In this document: piece after piece, positions 43,201 to 50,958 of the stretch
How positions within the stretch are numbered: the stretch's first letter is position 1
Layout: each line of letters opens with the position of its first letter
DNA from: Thalassomonas sp. RHCl1
GTDB taxonomy: Bacteria > Pseudomonadota > Gammaproteobacteria > Enterobacterales > Alteromonadaceae
Length of the DNA: 64,000 bases
Assembly: GCF_947387555.1 (NCBI RefSeq)
Contig: NZ_CANDNZ010000001.1
Span: 930,001-994,000, forward strand
Reading direction: 5' to 3'
Translations under genes and position numbers: made by a program
Notes under the pieces: generated by a model
The model's database searches: none
Told to the model about the DNA's origin: nothing
What the model saw: the letters and a program-made list of their open reading frames with translations, nothing else

Positions 43201-45378
43201 GACGGTGTTTACCAAACGAGTGAAAATATTAGCTTTTTAGTTAAAAATATCACCCCATTACCAGGTGTCGGCCTGTGCAGTGTTAGTCAAGTAAATGAAG
43301 GAGAGGAGTTGACTATAACTGCAGTGCTTTATGATGAAGTGGCAAGTGACTCCCGAACTCTGAGCTGGCAACAAAACAGTGGTTCGACCATGATAGACGT
43401 TAGTGAAGCTGGCAGTGAACTGACTTTTAATGCTCCTTATGTTGAAAGCGATGAATCTTATAATTTTCAGATCACCGTCAGTGATGGTCCGTTAAGTGCA
43501 ACCGCGTCGGTTAATGTTTTAATCGTGAATACCAATACTGCCCCCGAGATTGTTTTAAAAGATAACCGGATCGATATTGCTGATAATGAGCTCATCGAGT
43601 ATCAGGGGAAGTTCTATTTTGTGGCCGATGATCATGAGTCAGGGCAGGAGCTTTGGGTGTATGATGTTGCCACCGAATTGACTAATTTAGTGAAAGATAT
43701 TAATGACGGTGCACAAGGCAGTGTTCCTCAAGGTTTTATTGTGTATCAAGATCTGCTGTATTTTTCTGCCGATGACGGTGTCCATGGCCGGGAACTATGG
43801 CGGTATGATGCTTCCACCGGAAAGGCTGAACTGGTTGCTGATATTAATCAAGGCGGTGAAAGTGGTTCTCCCCAGGAGTTAACTATTTATAACAACCGGC
43901 TGTATTTTTCTGCTGATACCGGTGTTGATATTGCAAGAAAAAGAGAGTTATGGGTTTATGACTTAACTACAGAATCAGTTACGGCGGTCACAGATTTTAA
44001 TGTTCAAACCAATGGTTTTAATGAAGGTTATATTCAAGGGCTAACCGTTTATTATGGTCGTCTTTATTTTGCTACCAGTGGTCAAACTTTTGGACATGAA
44101 CTCTGGGCTTATGATGATCAAACCCGGGAGACCTCATTAATTACAGATATCTGGTCAGGGCAAGGCTCAAGTTATCCGCAGGGTATGGTGGTTTATAACA
44201 ATAAGTTGTATTTTTCGGCGATAAATAAAAATTCCGGGCGCAAGTTGATGGTTTTTGATCAGGCAACAGAGCATACCGAGAAAGTGTTGGATCTTGAAAC
44301 TGGTCGCGACTTCTCTAATCCGGCGGATATGACGGTATATCATAACAGGCTTTATTATACCGCCTGGGAAAGCAGTAGCATGTCAAACCTCTGGCATTAT
44401 GACGATAGCAGCCAAAAGGCTGAGCTACTCAGTGATGTTATCCCGCTGCAACGGGGCTATTCGGATAAAATGCTTACCGTTTTTAATGATAAGTTATATT
44501 TCTTACCGGCAGCCGAAGGTCTTATCGGGATTTGGCAATTTGATGACAGTAGCGGGAAGAGTGAAAATATTACCGTTAGCCAATCAACGAGTTCTGAAAG
44601 TGCTGGCCTGGCAGACATTAATGCTTACAGAGTCTATAACGATACCCTGTACTTGCTTGGTAATGACGGTGTACAAGCGAACCAACTTTGGCGTATCGAA
44701 AATGACTCTTTGCTATCAATTCCCGCACGCCTTGCGGTGAAAGAGGGGCAAACGGTGACTCTAGATGCCTCCGCCAGCTCAGATACCGACAGTGAGCTGT
44801 TGACATTCGATTGGCAACAAATTTCGGGGGCTGCCGTTAACCTGTCTGATAACAATGAAAACATACTGACTTTTGTGCTTCCTGATGTACCCGAAGATGA
44901 AGTGTTGGTATTTTCTGTTACTGTCAGTGACAATATAGAGTCGAGTGTTGCCCGGGTTGAGGTTCCCGTGATTCATTTCAATACGGCACCGACATTAATC
45001 CTAAGCAGTCCGGCAAGTGTTGATGTCGGACAGGAAGTCACTATCGTGGCAAGCAGCCAGGATAGTGATGGCGATAACGTAAGCTTTACGTGGCTGCAAA
45101 AATCGGGCCCTGCTGTTGCGGCAGTTGAAACCGCCGGCTCGTCCCTTACCTTTACCGCCGAGGCGGTGCCTGATATGGCTTATAGCTTTGAGGTTACTGT
45201 CAGTGACGGACTGTTTAGCACGACTGAAACCGTCACTATGACGGTGACCAATAAAGAAGAGTCAAAGGCTAATGCCAGTAGTGGAAAATCCGGTGGCTCT
45301 ATGTCTACTATGTTGCTGCTGTTATTTTTATTGCTTTGGCTTAGGCAAGTAAGCCACCAGCACAGAGCATATTGTTGA
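40258..45378 (+). CDS. Giant delta-60-repeat surface protein with GlyGly-CTERM tail
   Basis: 1706-residue secreted protein. After a signal peptide (cleavage near residue 30) come many delta-60-type repeats of the form LxxDGSLDxxFGxxG (about 30-830), probably beta-propeller blades. Acidic thrombospondin type-3/calcium motifs follow (about 834-900, DxDxDG repeats), then Ig/PKD-like domains (about 905-1090, 1485-1660) flanking a second propeller-like region with ELWxYD repeats (about 1120-1480). The C-terminus is Gly-Gly-Ser plus a Leu-rich helix and a basic end (about 1677-1706), fitting GlyGly-CTERM. Such tails are processed by rhombosortase on proteins exported by type II secretion. AAGGAA lies 9 bases before the ATG. 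Its substrate or adhesive role is unknown. Confidence 0.85.
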   Translation: MTVYLPLTLISRLKLIWFGFTLCFLPGSFAEVLMDESFGVNGFVKTNISLADDRIAGEHKGYSIRQQSDGKLVIVGSVTSYQSFLIRLNSDGSLDETCAGGGVMLSPSPKGGLSYLQVFQQTDNKLLVVNALGLLGRFNADCSLDESFGTNGYLDTGISIGKSWSANSSDTRYSNLYRLIQQPDNKILLAGADQELNQAAVVRILPDGSLDSSFGVNGKFILQVQEATSGSGSEIFAISLQSDHYALAIEQAQQGISLVYLDNDGLLDSRFGSNGTVALDAGDYELVRLLSDGKLLVLGRENSDNYYLARYNLDGSLDPEFGEAGKLYGALNDKPDAILPQQDNKLLFLIRRTSRHETFPYTHYYAELKRLNMDGGPDMSFGGQGLVTYQLTEHDYLEISDIIELADHKLLFAGAGGKQFTSNLSSDTIDALISRFHPDGSLDNDFAEKGHFISDLRYKESRDRVGLLKLASDGKITAVGSSDTGEGVISQARYLQTGELDVNFGAAGILNTGLVTDDKGVFLRKSHIYSIKSQYVKNDGVLSEYHLTKYDSEGILDIEFADGGSSIFSWSEEIFHPSDILVFSQLVETPDNGLLLGASRYMYDWDSRLFSSALLMRLDQQGRFLYFFDPVINDSFIVSVQLQADQKVLMLGAAGSSQAGFIAQYLPNGVLDPSFNHGEVIYTPFFKPSAQLVIQQNGKIVLTAEMDNNGQRESILARYNKDGSVDTDYGTDGQVKLSTAEEGLFTAKSVIEQPDGKLVLAGTRLFNDVKNLSMMRFLPNGNRDVSFGQDGIYTLPGSDNEQLTNVLLFSEGTFFLGGESGNNFAVAKVIDHGYQMLDSDNDGVENSLDTDDDGDGIADIIDAFPLDADEGLDTDGDGIGNNADNDDDGDGIADGVDAFPLGEAPSLVLSAPETVWERGAGRPELFTINIAQHDNDGDQLKWFWRQTVGSSLLVQESKSALTFWPPLVSEDEYYGVEVTVSDGVYQTSENISFLVKNITPLPGVGLCSVSQVNEGEELTITAVLYDEVASDSRTLSWQQNSGSTMIDVSEAGSELTFNAPYVESDESYNFQITVSDGPLSATASVNVLIVNTNTAPEIVLKDNRIDIADNELIEYQGKFYFVADDHESGQELWVYDVATELTNLVKDINDGAQGSVPQGFIVYQDLLYFSADDGVHGRELWRYDASTGKAELVADINQGGESGSPQELTIYNNRLYFSADTGVDIARKRELWVYDLTTESVTAVTDFNVQTNGFNEGYIQGLTVYYGRLYFATSGQTFGHELWAYDDQTRETSLITDIWSGQGSSYPQGMVVYNNKLYFSAINKNSGRKLMVFDQATEHTEKVLDLETGRDFSNPADMTVYHNRLYYTAWESSSMSNLWHYDDSSQKAELLSDVIPLQRGYSDKMLTVFNDKLYFLPAAEGLIGIWQFDDSSGKSENITVSQSTSSESAGLADINAYRVYNDTLYLLGNDGVQANQLWRIENDSLLSIPARLAVKEGQTVTLDASASSDTDSELLTFDWQQISGAAVNLSDNNENILTFVLPDVPEDEVLVFSVTVSDNIESSVARVEVPVIHFNTAPTLILSSPASVDVGQEVTIVASSQDSDGDNVSFTWLQKSGPAVAAVETAGSSLTFTAEAVPDMAYSFEVTVSDGLFSTTETVTMTVTNKEESKANASSGKSGGSMSTMLLLLFLLLWLRQVSHQHRAYC

Positions 45379-45623
45379 TCTCTTTGTTGTAATCACAGGG
45401 TGTCTTCTCATCGCGATATTTTCTTTTTTAAGGCTATTTAAGCCGGTGCATTTAACTGTTGTGATTAAATGCCCGGCTATTTTGGTGATGAGTTAATTAA
45501 AAAAGAGACGTGAATATGACTTTTTGTTAGACTTGCCGACTATTTTAAACTCCCGAACTCTTCGACAAGAATTATTTGCGTAGATCTTATTTCTGCAAGT
45601 TATTCAAGGTTTATATTGTTATT

Positions 45624-46745
45624 ATGAAAGTGTTAACCGTATTTGGCACCCGCCCCGAAGCCATCAAAATGGCCCCTCTAGTGCATAAATTAGCTAAGGA
45701 TGAAAGATTTGAGGCTAAAGTTTGTGTAACTGCACAGCATCGTGAAATGCTTGATCAGGTATTGGAGTTGTTTGAAATTCGACCCGATTATGATCTTGAT
45801 TTAATGAAGCCCGGTCAGGATTTAACCGATGTTACCTGCGGAATTCTACAAGGACTTAAGGCCGTTTTAGCCGAGTTTACGCCTGGTTATGTGTTAGTAC
45901 ATGGAGACACGGCAACCACTTTTTCTGCAACTTTAGCGGCCTATTACCAACAGATTAAAATTGGCCATGTTGAAGCAGGGCTGCGCACCGGTAATTTATA
46001 TTCTCCCTGGCCGGAAGAAGGTAATCGTAAATTAACCGGGACCTTAGCCAACCTGCATTTTGTGCCGACAACAAGGTCGCAGCAGAACTTACTCGATGAA
46101 AATGTCAATCCTGCGCAAATTGAAGTGACTGGCAATACCGTAATCGATGCCTTATTAGAGGTTAAAGGTAAGTTGGAGCAGGATGAAAATATCAACAAGG
46201 TGATGGCGGATAAGTTCAGTTTTCTTGATGTGGATAGAAAAATGGTATTGATCACCGGTCATCGCCGGGAAAGTTTCGGCGGAGGATTTGAGCGTATCTG
46301 TCAGGCTATAGCAGAGCTGGCAAATAAATTTCCCCAAGTGCAATTTGTTTATCCTATGCATTTAAACCCGAATGTCCGCGAACCCGTTAATCGCTTGTTG
46401 GCTGCAAAAGCTAACGTATTTCTGATTGAGCCTGCGGATTATCTGCCTTTTGTTTATTTAATGAACCGATCTACCGTTATTTTGACGGATTCTGGCGGTG
46501 TCCAGGAAGAAGCGCCTTCCCTTGGTAAGCCGGTATTGGTGATGCGTGATACCACTGAGCGTCCGGAAGCCGTGGATGCGGGAACGGTTAAGTTAGTGGG
46601 AACAAATGTCGAGAAGATTATCTCATGTGTCAGTGAATTACTGACCGATACTCAAGCATACGAAAAAATGTCCTTTGCCCATAACCCATACGGCGACGGA
46701 CAAGCGTGTCAGCGGATCGTTGACGCACTTTATCTGCGAAAATAA
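45624..46745 (+). CDS. wecB: UDP-GlcNAc 2-epimerase (non-hydrolysing)
   Basis: 374-residue cytosolic enzyme that converts UDP-GlcNAc to UDP-ManNAc. It starts [18 protein letters not shown], and has [14 protein letters not shown] and the allosteric/catalytic [28 protein letters not shown] near the C-terminus (named for location only). The ATG at 45624 is preferred to a more upstream start because known WecB proteins begin at the same residue. It supplies the next gene, wecC, 13 bp downstream. Confidence 0.95.
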   Translation: MKVLTVFGTRPEAIKMAPLVHKLAKDERFEAKVCVTAQHREMLDQVLELFEIRPDYDLDLMKPGQDLTDVTCGILQGLKAVLAEFTPGYVLVHGDTATTFSATLAAYYQQIKIGHVEAGLRTGNLYSPWPEEGNRKLTGTLANLHFVPTTRSQQNLLDENVNPAQIEVTGNTVIDALLEVKGKLEQDENINKVMADKFSFLDVDRKMVLITGHRRESFGGGFERICQAIAELANKFPQVQFVYPMHLNPNVREPVNRLLAAKANVFLIEPADYLPFVYLMNRSTVILTDSGGVQEEAPSLGKPVLVMRDTTERPEAVDAGTVKLVGTNVEKIISCVSELLTDTQAYEKMSFAHNPYGDGQACQRIVDALYLRK

Positions 46746-46758
46746 GTTAGGAAAATAT

Positions 46759-48042
46759 ATGTCTTTTGAAACCATTTCCGTTATTGGTTTAGGTTATATC
46801 GGACTGCCGACGGCAGCCATGTTTGCTTCGCGTAAAGTTAATGTCATCGGTGTTGATGTTAATCCGCATGCCGTAGATACCATTAATCGCGGTGAAATCC
46901 ATATTGTTGAACCTGAGCTAGACATGCTGGTGCATGCCAGTGTTAATCAGGGGTATTTAAAAGCAGCGTTGGTACCTGAGCCTGCTGATGCTTTTTTGAT
47001 TGCTGTGCCGACTCCTTTTGCGGTCGGTCACGGTTCCGGGGATCATCACCAGCCGGATCTGAGTTATATTGAATCGGCCACTCGGGCCATTGCCAAAGTG
47101 ATCAAAAAAGGCGATCTTGTGATACTCGAGTCCACTTCGCCGGTTGGTGCAACAGAATTAGTCGCGCAATGGCTGTTTGAAGAAAGACCTGATTTGACAT
47201 TTCCTCAAAGTGTTGGTTCTGCTGCCGATGTTAATATTGCCCACTGCCCGGAGCGTGTTTTACCTGGGCATGTTGTTAGGGAGTTGGTTGAAAACGATCG
47301 TGTGATTGGTGGAATAAGTTCCCGATGTTCGGAGCGGGCATCTCAGCTATATAAAATATTCGTTCAGGGAGAATGTATTATTACCAATGCACGCACTGCT
47401 GAAATGGCCAAGTTGACAGAAAATGCCTCGCGTGATGTCAGTATTGCCTTTGCCAACGAATTATCATTGATCTGTGATCGCCTTGATATTAATGTCTGGG
47501 AATTGATCGCTTTGGCGAACCGACACCCGAGGGTGAATATCTTGCAACCGGGTCCCGGTGTTGGCGGACATTGTATTGCGGTCGACCCTTGGTTTATTGT
47601 CGCAAAAACGCCGGAGCAAGCCCGTTTGATTAGCACGGCCAGAGAGATAAATGACGGAAAACCTAAATGGGTTATAGAGAAAGTAAAGCTGGCCCTTGCC
47701 GAGCATTTGGTTTCTCAGGCAAATAAAACATCACAAGAGACTAAGATTGCATGTTTAGGCTTGGCGTTTAAACCTGATATTGATGATTTAAGAGAAAGTC
47801 CGGCCCTTGGTATTACTCAGGATATCAGACAATGGTTTGAAGGTGAATTATTGGTGGTTGAGCCTAATATCAGTCAATTACCAAACTCGCTGACCGATAA
47901 CGTAAGTCTAGTGTCGCTGGAGCAAGCAATATCAGAGGCTGATATTGTTGTGGTTTTAGTCAATCATAAAGAATTTGGCGAATTAAAGAATGTCAATCTT
48001 GATGAAGTCTTATGCATTGATACTATTGGTTTAATTTCTTAA
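46759..48042 (+). CDS. wecC: UDP-N-acetyl-D-mannosamine dehydrogenase
   Basis: 427-residue NAD-dependent dehydrogenase that oxidises UDP-ManNAc to UDP-ManNAcA. The Rossmann motif VIGLGYIGLPTAAMFA is at 8-23, and the catalytic Cys lies in GPGVGGHCIAVDPWF (about 255-270). The middle and C-terminal UDP-binding domains (LAFKPDIDDLRESP) are intact. I use ATG 46759 behind TTAGGA rather than the ATG 84 bases upstream, which would start inside wecB. With wecB it gives the donor for WecG. Confidence 0.95.
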   Translation: MSFETISVIGLGYIGLPTAAMFASRKVNVIGVDVNPHAVDTINRGEIHIVEPELDMLVHASVNQGYLKAALVPEPADAFLIAVPTPFAVGHGSGDHHQPDLSYIESATRAIAKVIKKGDLVILESTSPVGATELVAQWLFEERPDLTFPQSVGSAADVNIAHCPERVLPGHVVRELVENDRVIGGISSRCSERASQLYKIFVQGECIITNARTAEMAKLTENASRDVSIAFANELSLICDRLDINVWELIALANRHPRVNILQPGPGVGGHCIAVDPWFIVAKTPEQARLISTAREINDGKPKWVIEKVKLALAEHLVSQANKTSQETKIACLGLAFKPDIDDLRESPALGITQDIRQWFEGELLVVEPNISQLPNSLTDNVSLVSLEQAISEADIVVVLVNHKEFGELKNVNLDEVLCIDTIGLIS

Positions 48043-48064
48043 TTCATACATGCCTATGCTGCGA

Positions 48065-48091
48065 AAAAGCTGATTACAGACATCAGCTTTT
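48065..48091 (+). terminator. Terminator after wecC
   Basis: AAAAGCTGAT-TACAGAC-ATCAGCTTTT, a ten-pair stem ending in a T-run, 22 bp after the wecC stop. It closes the surface locus. Confidence 0.75.
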
Positions 48092-48114
48092 ATATATTAT
48101 CAATGATTGCTTAT

Positions 48115-48182
48115 AGGGCATGTCAACAGAGAATGAGCCAGGTGACTGCTTATTTGTTTGTACTCATTCTCTAGTCTGCCCT
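48115..48182. repeat. 68-bp imperfect inverted repeat before ribH
   Basis: AGGGCA...AGAGAATGAG pairs with CTCATTCTCT...TGCCCT across a 25-base loop; the inner ten pairs are perfect. It sits in a 302-bp gap between wecC and ribH that otherwise holds a terminator and a possible weak promoter. It could be a small mobile-element remnant or an RNA structure. Confidence 0.5.
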
Positions 48183-48344
48183 AAAAATCACAATGTCAGG
48201 CAATAAAATGCCATATAAACAAAAGCCCTTGAAGCTGTTGTGGGTCTTAATTTGATTGCAACGGTAAAAAATCCATAAACGAGTACCGAAATAAGAAGCT
48301 ATTTGATAGAATTGCCGCAATTTTTATCAACAGGTGATTTATAC

Positions 48345-48809
48345 ATGGAAATCATTGAAGGTTCATTCGCTACTCCAGGCAAAAAATACGCGATTGTTGT
48401 CTCGCGTTTTAACAGTTTTATTGTTGAAAGTTTACTCGAAGGTGCTATTGATGCACTTAAGCGTCAGGGCAATGTGGCTGACGAAGATATCACTGTTGTT
48501 CGCGTCCCGGGTGCTTATGAATTACCGGTAGCGGCCAAACGCATTGCCGCCAACGGTAAGTTTGATGCGATTATCGCCATTGGGGCAGTGATCCGCGGCG
48601 GTACCCCACATTTTGATTTTGTTGCCGGTGAATGTAACAAGGGCTTGGCCCAAGTGGCAATGGAATTTACCACGCCGGTAGCTTTTGGTGTGATCACCAC
48701 AGACTCAATCGAACAAGCCATAGAGCGCGCCGGTACCAAAGCCGGAAATAAAGGGGCCGAAGCCGCCCTGAGCGCGTTAGAAATGGTTAATGTCTTATCT
48801 CAGCTATAA
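48345..48809 (+). CDS. ribH: 6,7-dimethyl-8-ribityllumazine synthase
   Basis: 154-residue lumazine synthase, penultimate step of riboflavin synthesis, forming icosahedral or pentameric assemblies. Conserved segments: [66 protein letters not shown]. The ATG at 48345 behind ACAGGTGA gives the length of Escherichia RibE; an upstream in-frame start adds 14 residues unlike the family. It begins the ribH-nusB-thiL-pgpA block; the other rib genes are not in the window, and no FMN riboswitch is visible upstream. Confidence 0.96.
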   Translation: MEIIEGSFATPGKKYAIVVSRFNSFIVESLLEGAIDALKRQGNVADEDITVVRVPGAYELPVAAKRIAANGKFDAIIAIGAVIRGGTPHFDFVAGECNKGLAQVAMEFTTPVAFGVITTDSIEQAIERAGTKAGNKGAEAALSALEMVNVLSQL

Positions 48810-48861
48810 TCTTGTGACATTGAAATTATTTTTGTTTTAACGGCATCAATGAGATCTCTTG

Positions 48862-48887
48862 CGGAAGCCTTTTTTATAAGGCTTCCG
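48862..48887. terminator. Perfect 10-bp inverted repeat between ribH and nusB
   Basis: CGGAAGCCTT and AAGGCTTCCG flank TTTTAT in the 146-bp gap. The T-run is in the loop, not after the stem, so it may stabilise or process the transcript rather than terminate it. Confidence 0.5.
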
Positions 48888-48955
48888 TTAATGTCTGTGT
48901 AAAACATCCATAATTTCGATACCTTGTTTTGTAAATTTTATTTCGGAAAATTATT

Positions 48956-49372
48956 GTGAAACCTTCAGCCAGAAGAAAAGCCCGTGAATTGGCGATCCAA
49001 GCCGTTTATTCATGGCAGATCAGCCAAAATGATGTTGCCGATATCGAAGCCAGCTTTTTAACAGAAAATAAAGCACGCCGCTTTGATATTGACTATTTCC
49101 AGCAGTTGCTGCGTGGCGTAACCGCCAATGTCAGCACCCTGGATGAAGCAATCTCTCCGCATGTCGACCGCCCGCTTGATGATATCGATCAGGTTGAAAA
49201 GTCTATCCTGCGCACCGCCATTTATGAACTGAAAGATTCGACAGACGTTCCTTATAAAGTGGTGATCAATGAAGCGATTGAACTGGCAAAATCTTTTGCC
49301 GCCGATGACAGCCATAAGTTTGTCAATGGCGTCCTGGATAAAGCGGTAAAGCTTATCCGCCCACAAGAGTAA
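48956..49372 (+). CDS. nusB: Transcription antitermination factor NusB
   Basis: 138-residue all-helical NusB, which with NusE binds boxA RNA for rRNA antitermination. The start MKPSARRKARELAIQAVYSWQ and the middle DQVEKSILRTAIYEL, VVINEAIELAK are the family signatures. The start codon is GTG at 48956, with GGAAAA upstream. Order ribH-nusB-thiL-pgpA is the usual gammaproteobacterial one. Confidence 0.96.
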   Translation: MKPSARRKARELAIQAVYSWQISQNDVADIEASFLTENKARRFDIDYFQQLLRGVTANVSTLDEAISPHVDRPLDDIDQVEKSILRTAIYELKDSTDVPYKVVINEAIELAKSFAADDSHKFVNGVLDKAVKLIRPQE

Positions 49373-49382
49373 TCATTTCCCC

Positions 49383-50390
49383 ATGAAAGAGTTCGAGCTG
49401 ATAAAGCACTTTTTTGCCGAGCAGATTGTCAAGCGTAAAGACGTGCTGCTAGGCATAGGCGATGATTGCGCCCTGATACAACCGGGAGAGCGTCAGCATA
49501 TCGCGGTGACCACAGATACCCTGGTTGCCGGTGTGCACTTCCCGCTGGAAACCGAGCCACGCGCCATAGGGCACAAAGCAATAGCGGTGAATCTGTCAGA
49601 CCTGGCGGCGATGGGGGCAGAGCCTGCCTGGGTATCGCTGGCGCTGACGTTGCCCGAAGCCGATGAAGCCTGGTTAAAGGAATTCTGCGCCGGGGTGTTT
49701 GAGTTATGCGAATACTATAATGTTCAGCTGATTGGCGGCGATACCACCCAGGGGCCGTTAAGTATTACCGTTACCGCCCAGGGGATCACGCCGGCAGATA
49801 AGTATCTGTTGCGCTCGGGCGCCAAATCGGGTGACTGGCTTTATGTGACCGGTGAGCTCGGCGATGCGGCACTGGCGTTGAAACACCTGCAGGGCAAAGT
49901 AAAGATTGAAGAGGTCTTTACCGAGCAGGTGATGACTAAGCTTAATTACCCCAAACCGCGCGTGTTGGCGGGTCAGGCCTTGAAGGAATATGCCTCCTCA
50001 GCCATCGATTTGTCAGATGGCCTGATTTCAGACTTGCAGCATATTTGCCAGGCCTCTAAGGTGGGCGCCAACCTGGTACTTGATGCCTTACCCCTGTCTA
50101 AGGTGATGACAGATACCCTGAAACAGCAACAGGCCATCGAGCTGGCACTATCCGGCGGTGATGACTATGAATTGCTGTTCACTGTGGCGGAAGACAACAA
50201 AGTGGGCATGGAAACCTCTCTTGCCCATGCCGGTATTAATATCACCTGTATCGGTCAGATCAACGGCTCGGAAAAGATCACCACGACATTGGACAATAAG
50301 CCTGTGTCTATCAGCTCCCGTGGTTTTGAACACTTCTCTGGTAAAGAGGGTGATCAAGGGGCTGCTCACCAATCAGATCCGCAAAGTTAA
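49383..50390 (+). CDS. thiL: Thiamine-monophosphate kinase
   Basis: 335-residue enzyme that phosphorylates thiamine monophosphate to thiamine pyrophosphate. Typical segments: IGDDCALI, TDTLVAGVHFP, GHKAIAVNLSDLAAMGAEP, IGGDTTQGPLSITVTAQG, SAIDLSDGLISDL and LSGGDDYELLFT, all with metal/ATP-binding Asp residues intact. The length is near the family norm. It lies 10 bp after nusB and shares a TAATG junction with pgpA. Confidence 0.96.
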   Translation: MKEFELIKHFFAEQIVKRKDVLLGIGDDCALIQPGERQHIAVTTDTLVAGVHFPLETEPRAIGHKAIAVNLSDLAAMGAEPAWVSLALTLPEADEAWLKEFCAGVFELCEYYNVQLIGGDTTQGPLSITVTAQGITPADKYLLRSGAKSGDWLYVTGELGDAALALKHLQGKVKIEEVFTEQVMTKLNYPKPRVLAGQALKEYASSAIDLSDGLISDLQHICQASKVGANLVLDALPLSKVMTDTLKQQQAIELALSGGDDYELLFTVAEDNKVGMETSLAHAGINITCIGQINGSEKITTTLDNKPVSISSRGFEHFSGKEGDQGAAHQSDPQS

Positions 50391-50866
50391 TGGCAGCAGA
50401 TAATTCAATGGCAAAATTTACTCTGGCGGATCCGGTGCAGTTCCTGGCGCTGGGTTTTGGCTCGGGTCTGGCCCCTAAAGCACCAGGCACCTTTGGCACG
50501 ATTGCCGCCATCCCGGTTTACCTGCTTATGGCCTTCTACCTGCCTCTGGTCGCCTATGCGCTGTTAACGCTTGTGATGGCGCTGGCGGGCATTTATATCT
50601 GCCAAAAAGCGGCAGACGCTGCCGGCGTGCATGATCATCCGGCGATTGTCTGGGATGAAATCGTCGGTTTCCTGATCACTATGTTTATGGTGCCTTTATC
50701 CTGGCAGGCAGTGGTGACAGGCTTTGTACTGTTTCGCCTGCTTGATATTTTTAAACCCTGGCCGATTTCCATCGCCGATAAGAAGATACACGGCGGTTTT
50801 GGCATCATGCTTGATGATGTGCTGGCGGGGGTTTTTGCCTTAATCGTCATGCAGCTGCTCTTCTAG
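50390..50866 (+). CDS. pgpA: Phosphatidylglycerophosphatase A
   Basis: 158-residue inner-membrane phosphatase that removes phosphate from phosphatidylglycerophosphate. The family core FLALGFGSGLAPKAPGTFGT, the metal-binding VHDHPAIVWDEIVGF, and FRLLDIFKPWPI are present, with four predicted hydrophobic segments. The ATG overlapping the thiL stop is used; a second in-frame ATG at 50408 could also be the start. It ends the block, followed by a bidirectional terminator. Confidence 0.94.
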   Translation: MAADNSMAKFTLADPVQFLALGFGSGLAPKAPGTFGTIAAIPVYLLMAFYLPLVAYALLTLVMALAGIYICQKAADAAGVHDHPAIVWDEIVGFLITMFMVPLSWQAVVTGFVLFRLLDIFKPWPISIADKKIHGGFGIMLDDVLAGVFALIVMQLLF

Positions 50867-50889
50867 TTTTAGTGAGAATTTTGTTTAGC

Positions 50890-50925
50890 GCATTAAAAAA
50901 GGACCTTAGGGTCCTTTTTTAATGC
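50890..50925. terminator. Bidirectional terminator between pgpA and serA
   Basis: GCATTAAAAAAGGACC-TTAG-GGTCCTTTTTTAATGC is a 16-bp perfect inverted repeat with A- and T-tracts on both sides, placed between convergent pgpA and serA. Confidence 0.92.
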
Positions 50926-50958
50926 TTATCGCTTGTCTGTGGCTTTACCCTTGATAAA

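Noticed and set aside
48043-48344. FMN (RFN) riboswitch before ribH
   Set aside because: None of the conserved RFN segments can be seen; the gap holds a terminator and an inverted repeat only.
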